Below are positions 30,687 through 38,348 of a stretch of 38,348 nucleotides of DNA, piece after piece. The notes beneath the pieces are model-generated. The model saw only the letters and a list, made by a program, of their open reading frames with translations. It was not told the DNA's origin and ran no database searches. The DNA is from DATLFP01 sp035540955 (GTDB lineage: Bacteria; Actinomycetota; Acidimicrobiia; Acidimicrobiales; CADCSY01): NCBI GenBank assembly GCA_035540955.1, contig DATLFP010000033.1, positions 1 through 38,348 on the forward strand, read 5' to 3'. Every line of letters starts with the position of its first letter. Within the stretch, counting starts at the first letter, position 1. A program made the translations under genes and the position numbers.

Positions 30687-30708
30687 CTCGTCCGGAGCTG
30701 CCTCGCTC

Positions 30709-33027
30709 GTGGCTGCTGTCCTCATCCTGCACGCCGTGGTCGCTGTTGCGGCCGGCGTCTCCGCCCGCCGCCTGCAGGCGAAGGCGTTCCTCGTCGCTGC
30801 GCTGGCGCCGCTCGCGTCCGTCGCGTGGCTGGTCGCCCAAGCCGGCTCGGTGCTCGACGGCGGCACCGTCGTCCAGCACATCGAGTGGGTGCCGTCGATG
30901 GGCGTGGACATCGAGCTGCGGCTCGACGGGATGGCGCTCCTCATGGCCGGCCTCGTCTCCGGGATCGGCGTCCTCGTGTTCGCGTACGCCGCCTGGTACT
31001 TCGGGCCCCGCGCCGACCTCGGGCGCCTCGTCGCCAACCTCGTCGCCTTCAGCGGGGCCATGCTCGGCGTCGTCCTCGCCGACGAGCTGTTCCTGCTCTA
31101 CGTGTTCTGGGAGCTGACGTCGATCACGTCGTACCTGCTGATCGGCACCGAGGACGAGCGGGCGCCGGCCCGGGCGGCCGCGCTCCAGGCCATCCTCGTC
31201 ACCGGTGGCGGCGGGCTGGCGATGCTCGCCGGCTTCGTGCTCCTCAGCCAGGCCGCCGGCACCTCGACGCTCTCGGCCATCCTGGCCGACCCGCCGACCG
31301 GCGCGACGGTGGCACCGGCACTGGCGCTCGTCGCCATCGGCGCCCTCACCAAGTCGGCGCAGTTCCCGTTCCACGGGTGGCTGCCCGGGGCCATGGCCGC
31401 GCCCACGCCGGTGAGCGCCTACCTGCACTCGGCGACCATGGTGAAGGCCGGCGTCTACCTCCTGGCCCGGTTCTCACCTGCCTTCGCCGCCGACCACCGC
31501 CTCTGGCGCCCGGCCATCGTCGGCATCGGCGTGGTCACGATGCTGCTCGGCGCGGTGCGCGCGCTGCGCCAGCACGACCTCAAGCTCCTGCTGGCCTTCG
31601 GCACCGTCAGCCAGCTCGGCTTCATGGTCGCCCTCGTGGGGGCCGGGATCCCCGCCCTCACCTTCGCCGGCGCGGCCGTGATCCTCGCCCACGCCGTCTT
31701 CAAGGCGGCACTGTTCCTCGTGGTCGGCATCGTGGACCACCAAGCCCACACGCGCGACCTGCGGCAGCTGAGCGGGCTGTGGCGGCGGATGCCGCTCACG
31801 TTCGCCGTCGCGGCGTTGGCCACCGGATCGATGGCGGGGCTCCCGCCGCTCGCCGGCTTCGTGGCGAAGGAGGCGGCGTTCGAGGCGCTGCTGCACGACC
31901 TCGGTGGCTGGGCGCTCGTCGGCATCGTCGCCGGGTCGGCCCTCACGTTCGCCTACGGCGCCCGGTTCCTCTGGGGGGCGTTCGCCACGAAGGATCGCAT
32001 CGATCGCTCCGCGCGCACGCCCGCCGAGACCGCCGCCCCGGCGCCGGCGTTCGTCGCTCCGGCCGTCGTGCTCGGGGTCATGGCGCTCGGCATGGGGCTC
32101 GTGCCGGGCGTGGCGGGCCGCATCGCCGGCGGCGCCGCCCGATCGCTCGACGCGAACGTCGAGTCGACGTCGCTCTACCTCTGGCACGGGTTCAACACCG
32201 CGCTGGCGCTCTCGGCCGTGGTGGTCGTCGCCGGTCTGCTCCTGTTCGCCGCCCGCCGCCAGGTGGAGCACGCCATGAGCCGACCGTGGATCGGGCCCAC
32301 CGCGCAAGGCTCCTATGAAGCATCCGTGGCCGGGCTCAACCGGATCGCCGACCGCACCACCGGCATCGTGCAGAACGGGTCGCTGCCCGTGTACCTCGGG
32401 GTCATCCTGCTGACGCTGCTCGCCCTTCCCGGCTGGGCCCTCCTCGAGGGGACCTCGCTCCCGTCGGACATCTGGATCGCCGAGTCGCCGCTCCAGGCGT
32501 TCGTCGCCGTGCTCGTCGTCGCCGCTGCCGTCGGCACCGCCGTCACCCGCCGCCGGTTCGCCGCCGTGCTGTGCCTCGGTGCCGTCGGCTTCGGCGTCGC
32601 CGTGCTCTTCATCGTCCACGGCGGCCCCGACCTCGCCCTCACCCAGCTGCTGGTGGAGACGCTGGCGGTGGTGGTGTTCGTGCTCGTGCTCCGCCACCTG
32701 CCCGAGCGCTTCGAGTCGGTCCGGTGGCGGCTGGGCAACGGTCTGCGCATCACCCTCGCCGTCGGCGTCGGGCTGTTCGTCACCAGCTTCGCCCTCGTCG
32801 CCGCGTCGTCCCGGACCGAAGCGCCGGTCTCCGAGGCGCACCTCGCCCTGGCCGAGCCCGAGGGCGGCGGCCGCAACGTGGTGAACGTGATCCTCGTCGA
32901 CTTCCGGTCGCTCGACACGCTCGGGGAGATCACCGTCCTGGCGGTCGCCGGGCTCGGGATCGCCAGCCTCGTGCAGGCCCGCAAGGACGACGAAGCCGCC
33001 GAGGAGGTGGACCATGCGCGGGGGTGA
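30709..33027 (+). CDS. mrpA: Mrp/Mnh Na+/H+ antiporter subunit A (with MbhE-like C-terminus)
   Basis: A 772-residue polytopic membrane protein, the largest subunit of the Mrp antiporter. The NuoL-like core contains the conserved Glu in VFWELTSITSYLLIG (near 136-150), the PFHGWLPGAMAAPTPVSAYLHSATMVKAGVY block with its lysine, and later membrane lysines and histidines of the proton path. The C-terminal part includes the GGPDLALTQLLVETLAVVVFVLVL segment and NVILVDFRSLDTLGEITVL, corresponding to fused DUF4040 and MbhE domains. GTG 30709 has CGGAG upstream. It overlaps mrpB by 14 nt. First of seven genes. Confidence 0.94.
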   Translation: MAAVLILHAVVAVAAGVSARRLQAKAFLVAALAPLASVAWLVAQAGSVLDGGTVVQHIEWVPSMGVDIELRLDGMALLMAGLVSGIGVLVFAYAAWYFGPRADLGRLVANLVAFSGAMLGVVLADELFLLYVFWELTSITSYLLIGTEDERAPARAAALQAILVTGGGGLAMLAGFVLLSQAAGTSTLSAILADPPTGATVAPALALVAIGALTKSAQFPFHGWLPGAMAAPTPVSAYLHSATMVKAGVYLLARFSPAFAADHRLWRPAIVGIGVVTMLLGAVRALRQHDLKLLLAFGTVSQLGFMVALVGAGIPALTFAGAAVILAHAVFKAALFLVVGIVDHQAHTRDLRQLSGLWRRMPLTFAVAALATGSMAGLPPLAGFVAKEAAFEALLHDLGGWALVGIVAGSALTFAYGARFLWGAFATKDRIDRSARTPAETAAPAPAFVAPAVVLGVMALGMGLVPGVAGRIAGGAARSLDANVESTSLYLWHGFNTALALSAVVVVAGLLLFAARRQVEHAMSRPWIGPTAQGSYEASVAGLNRIADRTTGIVQNGSLPVYLGVILLTLLALPGWALLEGTSLPSDIWIAESPLQAFVAVLVVAAAVGTAVTRRRFAAVLCLGAVGFGVAVLFIVHGGPDLALTQLLVETLAVVVFVLVLRHLPERFESVRWRLGNGLRITLAVGVGLFVTSFALVAASSRTEAPVSEAHLALAEPEGGGRNVVNVILVDFRSLDTLGEITVLAVAGLGIASLVQARKDDEAAEEVDHARG

Positions 33028-33448
33028 CCGCTCGCTCGTGCTCTCCGTCGGCGTCCGGCTGCTCGTCCCGACGGTGCTGTTGTTCTCCGTCTATCTCCTG
33101 TTCGCCGGCCACAACCATCCCGGCGGCGGTTTCGTGGGGGGACTCACGGCGTCAGCCGCGTTCGTGCTGCGCTCGGTCGAAGCCGGCGAGCCGGCGGCCC
33201 TCGCCCGCGGCGTGGCCCCGTTCCGCCTGCTCGGCGCCGGGCTGCTCCTCACGTGCGTCACCGCCGTCACCCCGTGGCTGTTCGGCGACCAGCTGCTCGA
33301 GACGGCCAAGCTCGAGCGGGACGTCCCGGTGCTCGGCGTCGTGAAGACCACGACGTCGCTCCCCTTCGACATCGGCGTGTACCTCGTCGTCGTCGCCCTG
33401 GTGCTGGTGGTGCTCGGCTCGCTCGGCGACGAGGAGGAGCACGCATGA
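33014..33448 (+). CDS. mrpB: Mrp antiporter subunit B
   Basis: A 144-residue membrane protein with four predicted helices. LVPTVLLFSVYLLFAGHNHPGGGFVGGL (residues 17-44) is the signature of MnhB/MrpB. KTTTSLPFDIGVYLVV near the C-terminus is also conserved. It starts within the end of mrpA and overlaps mrpC by ATGA, so translation is coupled. It is needed structurally for the Mrp complex that exchanges cytoplasmic Na+ for external H+. Confidence 0.93.
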   Translation: MRGGDRSLVLSVGVRLLVPTVLLFSVYLLFAGHNHPGGGFVGGLTASAAFVLRSVEAGEPAALARGVAPFRLLGAGLLLTCVTAVTPWLFGDQLLETAKLERDVPVLGVVKTTTSLPFDIGVYLVVVALVLVVLGSLGDEEEHA

Positions 33449-33797
33449 CCGTCGTGCTCGCCCTGACCGCCGGCGCCCTCTATGCCGTCGGCACCTACCT
33501 GCTCCTGCAACGCACCCTGACCCGCATCGTGCTCGGCCTCGCCGTGCTCGGCCATGGCGCCAACCTCCTCCTGCTGGTCGCCGGCGGGCCCGCCGCCGCC
33601 CCGCCGATCCTCGGTGGTGACGCCCGCACGCTGGCCGATCCCCTCCCACAGGCGCTCGCGCTGACCGCGATCGTCATCACGTTCGCCGTGACCGCCTTCC
33701 TGCTCGCCCTCGCCTACCGCTCCTGGATCCTGCGCCACGACGACGAGGTCGAGGACGACATCGAGGACCGCCGGATCGCCCGGTCGGAGCACCGCTG

Positions 33798-33798
<1 letters not shown>
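33445..33798 (+). CDS. mrpC: Mrp antiporter subunit C (NuoK-like)
   Basis: A 117-residue, three-helix NuoK homologue. It shows ALYAVGTYLLLQRTLTRIVLG, then GLAVLGHGANLLLLVAGG, and DPLPQALALTAIVITFAVTAFLLAL, the characteristic MnhC blocks. GAGGAG precedes the ATG, which overlaps the mrpB stop; its own stop overlaps the mrpD ATG (TGATG). The charged C-terminal tail (DDEVEDDIEDRR) is cytoplasmic. Confidence 0.93.
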
Positions 33799-35278
<1,480 letters not shown>

Positions 35279-35282
<4 letters not shown>

Positions 35283-35812
35283 GACGCCTCCCCATCATCC
35301 TGTGGCTGGTCGCCGTCTGGGTCGCGCTCTGGGGCGAGCTCACGGTGGCCAACGTCCTGTCGGGGACGCTCGTCGCCGTCGCCGTGTCGAGGACCGTCCC
35401 CACGAGCGAGGGACCGCTGTCGCGGATCCGCCTCGGCGCCCTCGTGCGCTTCGAGGTGCACTTCCTCCGGAAGCTCATCGAGGCGACGCTCGTGGTGGCG
35501 TGGGAGACCGTGACCCCCCGCAACCGGCTCGTGGAGGGCATCGTGCGGGTCCCGATCACCGGGAGCACACCGTTCGTCGCCTTCATCGTGGCCAACTCGG
35601 TGTCCCTCACACCGGGGACGGTGACGCTGGCCGTCGAGGACGACCGCAGCGCGATCTACGTCCACGTCCTGCACCTGCGCGACATCGAGGCCGTCCGGCG
35701 CGAGGTGCAACAGCTCGAAGCGCTCGCGGTCGCGGTGTTCGGTGGCCCGGCGCCACGTTCGCCGCGCGGGACCTCGCAGGCCACCGACAAGCTGATCGAC
35801 CCCGGAGGCTGA
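35279..35812 (+). CDS. mrpE: Mrp antiporter subunit E
   Basis: A 177-residue protein with two N-terminal membrane helices (about 5-35) and a cytoplasmic C-terminal domain. FVAFIVANSVSLTPGTVTLAVEDD followed by IYVHVLHLRD is the MnhE signature. ATG overlaps the mrpD stop. The length and motif are normal for the family. Confidence 0.92.
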
Positions 35813-35813
35813 G

Positions 35814-36074
35814 ATGGACATGGTGACGATCATCGCCCTCGCTCTGCTGGCGACCGCCGGCGGCCTGTGCCTGGCGCGCCTCGTGCGCCCGGGCTCGCTC
35901 GCCGACCGCATCGTCGGGCTCGACAGCCTGCTCGTGATCATCGTGTGCGGCGTCGCCGTCCACGCCGCCCGCTACCGCGACGGCACGTACCTCGACTTCG
36001 CGGTGGTGGCCGCCCTGCTCGGCTTCATCGGATCGGCCACGGTGGCGCGCTTCATCGAGCGGCGGGGAGCCTGA
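35814..36074 (+). CDS. mrpF: Mrp antiporter subunit F
   Basis: An 86-residue, three-helix membrane protein. RLVRPGSLADRIVGLDSLLVIIVCG (22-46), with the conserved Asp pair, and YLDFAVVAALLGFIGSATVARF near the C-terminus are the MnhF hallmarks. It starts 1 nt after the mrpE stop and is followed by mrpG with 1 nt between. GGAGG lies 7 nt before the ATG. Confidence 0.92.
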   Translation: MDMVTIIALALLATAGGLCLARLVRPGSLADRIVGLDSLLVIIVCGVAVHAARYRDGTYLDFAVVAALLGFIGSATVARFIERRGA

Positions 36075-36075
36075 G

Positions 36076-36402
36076 ATGGTCGATGTGATCGCGGCCACGC
36101 TCATGCTCACCGGCGCCGTCCTCGCCGCGGTCGCAGGCGTCGGCCTGCACCGCTTCCCCGACGTGTTCGCGCGGATGCACGCCGCCACCAAGCCCGCCAC
36201 ACTCGGCCTCGCGCTGATCGTCGGTGGGGCCGCGCTGCGCATGAGCGAGCCGGGCGACGTCGCCAAGCTCCTCCTCGTCGGTGTGCTCCAGTTCGTCACC
36301 GCGCCGATCGGCGCTCACCTGATCGGCCGTGCCGCCCACAAGGCCGGCACCGAGCTGAGCCCCGAGACGGTCATCGACGAGCTCGCCGACCGCCGCCGCT
36401 GA
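36076..36402 (+). CDS. mrpG: Mrp antiporter subunit G
   Basis: A 108-residue membrane protein. GLHRFPDVFARMHAATKPATLGLALIVGG (22-50) is diagnostic of MnhG/MrpG. Three helices are predicted, the last in LLLVGVLQFVTAPIGAHLIGRAA. It closes a complete mrpABCDEFG operon. The stop lies 20 nt from the convergent metallophosphoesterase gene; no clear terminator is visible there. Confidence 0.93.
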   Translation: MVDVIAATLMLTGAVLAAVAGVGLHRFPDVFARMHAATKPATLGLALIVGGAALRMSEPGDVAKLLLVGVLQFVTAPIGAHLIGRAAHKAGTELSPETVIDELADRRR

Positions 36403-36422
36403 GCCGACGTCGTCGAGTCCGG

Positions 36423-37823
36423 TCACCGGTCCGCCGGCTCCCGCCCGAACACCTCGCGCTCGATGCGCACCCCCGTGCCGCCGATGCCGTCGACGATGAT
36501 CCGGTCGGCGGCGACGAGCCGGCGCGTCTCGCGGTCGAAGTAGAGGACCGAGCACGTGAGCGGTCGCGGCTCCTCGCCCTGCAGGCCCCGCAGCCCGGTG
36601 CCGCCGGTCGAGCCCTCGAACAGCACGGTCGTGGCACCGATGTTCGACGTCTCCTGCTTGTGCCGGTGGCCGGCGAGCACCAGCGGCACCTGGGGGGCGG
36701 CGTCGACGGCGCCGCGGGCGTCGTGGATGAGCAGCACATCGACCGTCGACGCCCCGTCGGCGAGGAGCCGGTTCCGGACGGCCGGCGCGAAGGCCTCGAT
36801 GCGATCGCGCTCGTGGTCGGTGCCGACCGGCTGATCCTTCTCCGGCGTGTAGCGAGGATCGCCGATCCCCCAGAAGCGCAGCCCCGCCACGTCGGCGGCG
36901 TCACCGTCGAGGACGACCGCGTTCGGCTGCTCCGCCACCGCCCGCTGGGTCTGGCGCGAGTCGTGGTTGCCTCGCACGTAGACGTACGGCACGCGAAGGC
37001 GGCCGATCTGCTCGAGCAGCTGCGACTCGGCCTGCGTTCCCCAGTCGGTGATGTCCCCGGTGTCGACCACCACGTCGATCTCGTACTGCTCGACGAGACG
37101 GCCGGCCAGGTCGAAGGCCTGCGGGTTGTTGTGGATGTCGCTGACGTGCAGGACCCGGATGGCGTCGCTCTCGGTCCCCAGCGACGGCAATCCCTGAGCG
37201 GTCTCGTACAGCGTCACGACGTTCCCGACGAGCTCGGTGAGCTGGGCGCGGTACTCGCCGAACCGGTTCACGATCGACTCGACGTCGCCCACCGCGGTGG
37301 GGGCGACCGCGAGGACGCCGGTGTACCGCGGCTCCGCCACTGCGTCGGCGTCGAACGTGGCCGCCGCCAGCCCGCCGATCCCGAGGACGGACACGGCGCC
37401 GGCGCCGAGACCGACGAGCGCGGACCGGAGCGTCGGCGTCGCCAGCAGGGCCCCGAGCGCGGCGCCGGCCAACACGACGAGGAGCGAGCGGGCGGCGAGC
37501 AGCAGGAAGGTCCGCCGGGCATCGCCAGCCAGCTCGTCCTCGAGGTCGTCGAGGACGCTCGGGTCACGAGCGATTGCCTCGGCGGCGTCGAGCCGGAGCT
37601 CGTCGACCTGCAGCTCGAAGCGCACCGGCCCGGTGTGGGTGTCGAGCCGGATGGTGCCGAGCGGCGACAGCCGGACCGTCGTCTCGCCCTGCATCGACGG
37701 CCGCACGGTGGCGGTGGTCTCGAACGGGCCGATCGAGGAGCGCACCCGTCCCAGGAGGGCCAGGCTGATGCTCGCGCCGACGAGCGCGAACACCACGATC
37801 TTCAGGATGTGGCGGCGATCCAC
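36423..37823 (-). CDS. Membrane-anchored calcineurin-like metallophosphoesterase
   Basis: A 466-residue protein. TM helix 1 (about 8-26), a probable extracytoplasmic beta-rich domain (27-105), a helical hairpin (about 106-155), then a binuclear metallophosphoesterase domain (about 222-460). Metal ligands are visible: Asp229 and His231 (HVSDIH), Asp257 (TGDITD), Asn286-His287 (RGNHDS), His367 (LLIHD), His386 and His388 (GHRH). With the positive N-terminus inside, three helices would place the catalytic domain outside the membrane. The substrate is unknown; it could be a phosphodiester or cell-envelope compound. Preceded by a hairpin at 37873. Confidence 0.88.
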   Translation of the reverse strand: MDRRHILKIVVFALVGASISLALLGRVRSSIGPFETTATVRPSMQGETTVRLSPLGTIRLDTHTGPVRFELQVDELRLDAAEAIARDPSVLDDLEDELAGDARRTFLLLAARSLLVVLAGAALGALLATPTLRSALVGLGAGAVSVLGIGGLAAATFDADAVAEPRYTGVLAVAPTAVGDVESIVNRFGEYRAQLTELVGNVVTLYETAQGLPSLGTESDAIRVLHVSDIHNNPQAFDLAGRLVEQYEIDVVVDTGDITDWGTQAESQLLEQIGRLRVPYVYVRGNHDSRQTQRAVAEQPNAVVLDGDAADVAGLRFWGIGDPRYTPEKDQPVGTDHERDRIEAFAPAVRNRLLADGASTVDVLLIHDARGAVDAAPQVPLVLAGHRHKQETSNIGATTVLFEGSTGGTGLRGLQGEEPRPLTCSVLYFDRETRRLVAADRIIVDGIGGTGVRIEREVFGREPADR

Positions 37824-37872
37824 CGCCCATACCTACCGCATGGCACCCGCCACCAAGGCACGGCGAGCGCGA

Positions 37873-37902
37873 AGGCGCCCGGCCCGTGGGGGCCGGGCGC
37901 CT
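37873..37902. terminator. 13-bp GC hairpin between two leftward genes
   Basis: Perfect arms AGGCGCCCGGCCC (37873-37885) and GGGCCGGGCGCCT (37890-37902) with a GTGG loop. It lies 15 nt beyond the stop of the membrane gene ending at 37918 and about 50 nt before the phosphoesterase start, the expected place for a terminator. Confidence 0.65.
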
Positions 37903-37917
37903 CGGAGCGTCGATGCT

Positions 37918-38348
37918 TCAGGATGCTGTGGGGTGGATGACCGCCTCGAGGGGGTCGACGTGGACCTTGCGGGCCAGCGACGGGATCACCAGGGCACCGA
38001 GGGCCACGCCCAGGCCGCCGACGGCGAAGCCGAGAGCCAGGATCAGCACCCCGAGGCCGGTCACCAGGGTGGAGACCTCGAAGGCCATCACCGAGGTGTA
38101 CAGGCTCGTCTGCAGCGCCGAGGCCTGGAAGGCGGTGTTGCGCAGGGCGTTGGGGACCGGCTTGCCGCTGTCATCCAGCAGCGCCTCGTCCGGGTTGCTC
38201 GTGCCGCCCACATCACCGTTGGCCGCCATGAACCGGCCCATCTCCGAATAGGTCAGGCCACCAGCGCTGTCCCGAGCGTGATGATCGATGATGTCGGCCA
38301 TCGACCGGGCCGTGGCCACGCTGTCGACCCGAGCGTTCGGGATCGACG
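37918..38348 (-). CDS. Membrane protein of unknown function, C-terminal part
   Basis: The frame is open to the right edge of the window, so the N-terminus is missing. About 143 residues are visible. A GTG at 38319 exists, but upstream codons continue in frame (reading PNARVDSVATAR), so it is probably internal. After a soluble stretch (HHARDSAGGLTYSEMG and a segment rich in N, D and G) there is a hydrophobic hairpin (TLVTGLGVLILALGFAVGG and LGVALGALVIP) near the C-terminus, then a short charged tail. I do not recognise the family. A hairpin follows its stop. Confidence 0.6.
   Translation of the reverse strand, partial: SIPNARVDSVATARSMADIIDHHARDSAGGLTYSEMGRFMAANGDVGGTSNPDEALLDDSGKPVPNALRNTAFQASALQTSLYTSVMAFEVSTLVTGLGVLILALGFAVGGLGVALGALVIPSLARKVHVDPLEAVIHPTAS

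Overview
This window is very GC-rich DNA from an actinobacterium. Its gene content (an F420-dependent Ddn-type reductase, mycothiol-style DinB proteins, three divergent acyl-CoA dehydrogenases, DmbB-like haloalkane dehalogenases, GTG starts and many apparently leaderless promoters) would fit an environmental Acidimicrobiia or Mycobacteriales-like lineage. That placement is an inference from gene families only. About 42 protein genes are packed tightly. The longest stretch without a conventional gene (29902-30174) is under 300 bases. I see no tRNA, rRNA, CRISPR array, insertion sequence or phage gene.

Layout. 1-2209: the 5' end of a probable acyl-ACP desaturase diverges from a Ddn-family reductase across a perfect palindrome, followed by an ABC-F ATPase. 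2214-3315: a P-loop kinase-like gene and a DinB protein, leftward. 3358-6200: trkA-trkH potassium uptake operon. 6310-19376: acyl-CoA and housekeeping genes (three acyl-CoA dehydrogenases, two enoyl-CoA hydratases, lon, a GNAT, DUF2855, a CrtC/AttH-like protein, maf, dus, a sulfotransferase). 19403-27314: a TetR-centred divergon with a haloalkane dehalogenase and a formylglycine-type sulfatase on each arm. 27398-29089: arsenic genes arsC, arsI/cadI and arsR, with recognisable operators but no efflux pump. 29098-30060: a SpoU/TrmH-type methyltransferase behind a structured leader. 30175-36402: a universal stress protein followed by a complete seven-gene Mrp Na+/H+ antiporter operon. 36423-38348: a membrane-anchored metallophosphoesterase and the end of an unknown membrane protein.

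Most interesting signals. (1) The methyltransferase at 29098-29901 appears to have translation-attenuator architecture. A leaderless-type promoter (TACCTT, 7 nt, GTG) opens a 37-codon leader ORF. Ten nucleotides after its stop, a perfect 12-bp hairpin contains the whole Shine-Dalgarno sequence, and a second GGAGGA in the leader could pair with the anti-SD arm. (2) The TetR divergon pairs sulfatases with dehalogenases and may form an organosulfate/organohalide catabolic unit. (3) Ten starts share a TANNNY box exactly 6-7 nt upstream, which points to widespread leaderless transcription. (4) Two very long hairpins share the same outer stem sequence. (5) A 25-codon ORF bridges two genes through GTGA overlaps on both sides.

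Ion homeostasis (Trk, Mrp, UspA), arsenic detoxification and acyl-CoA/xenobiotic catabolism are the three physiological themes.
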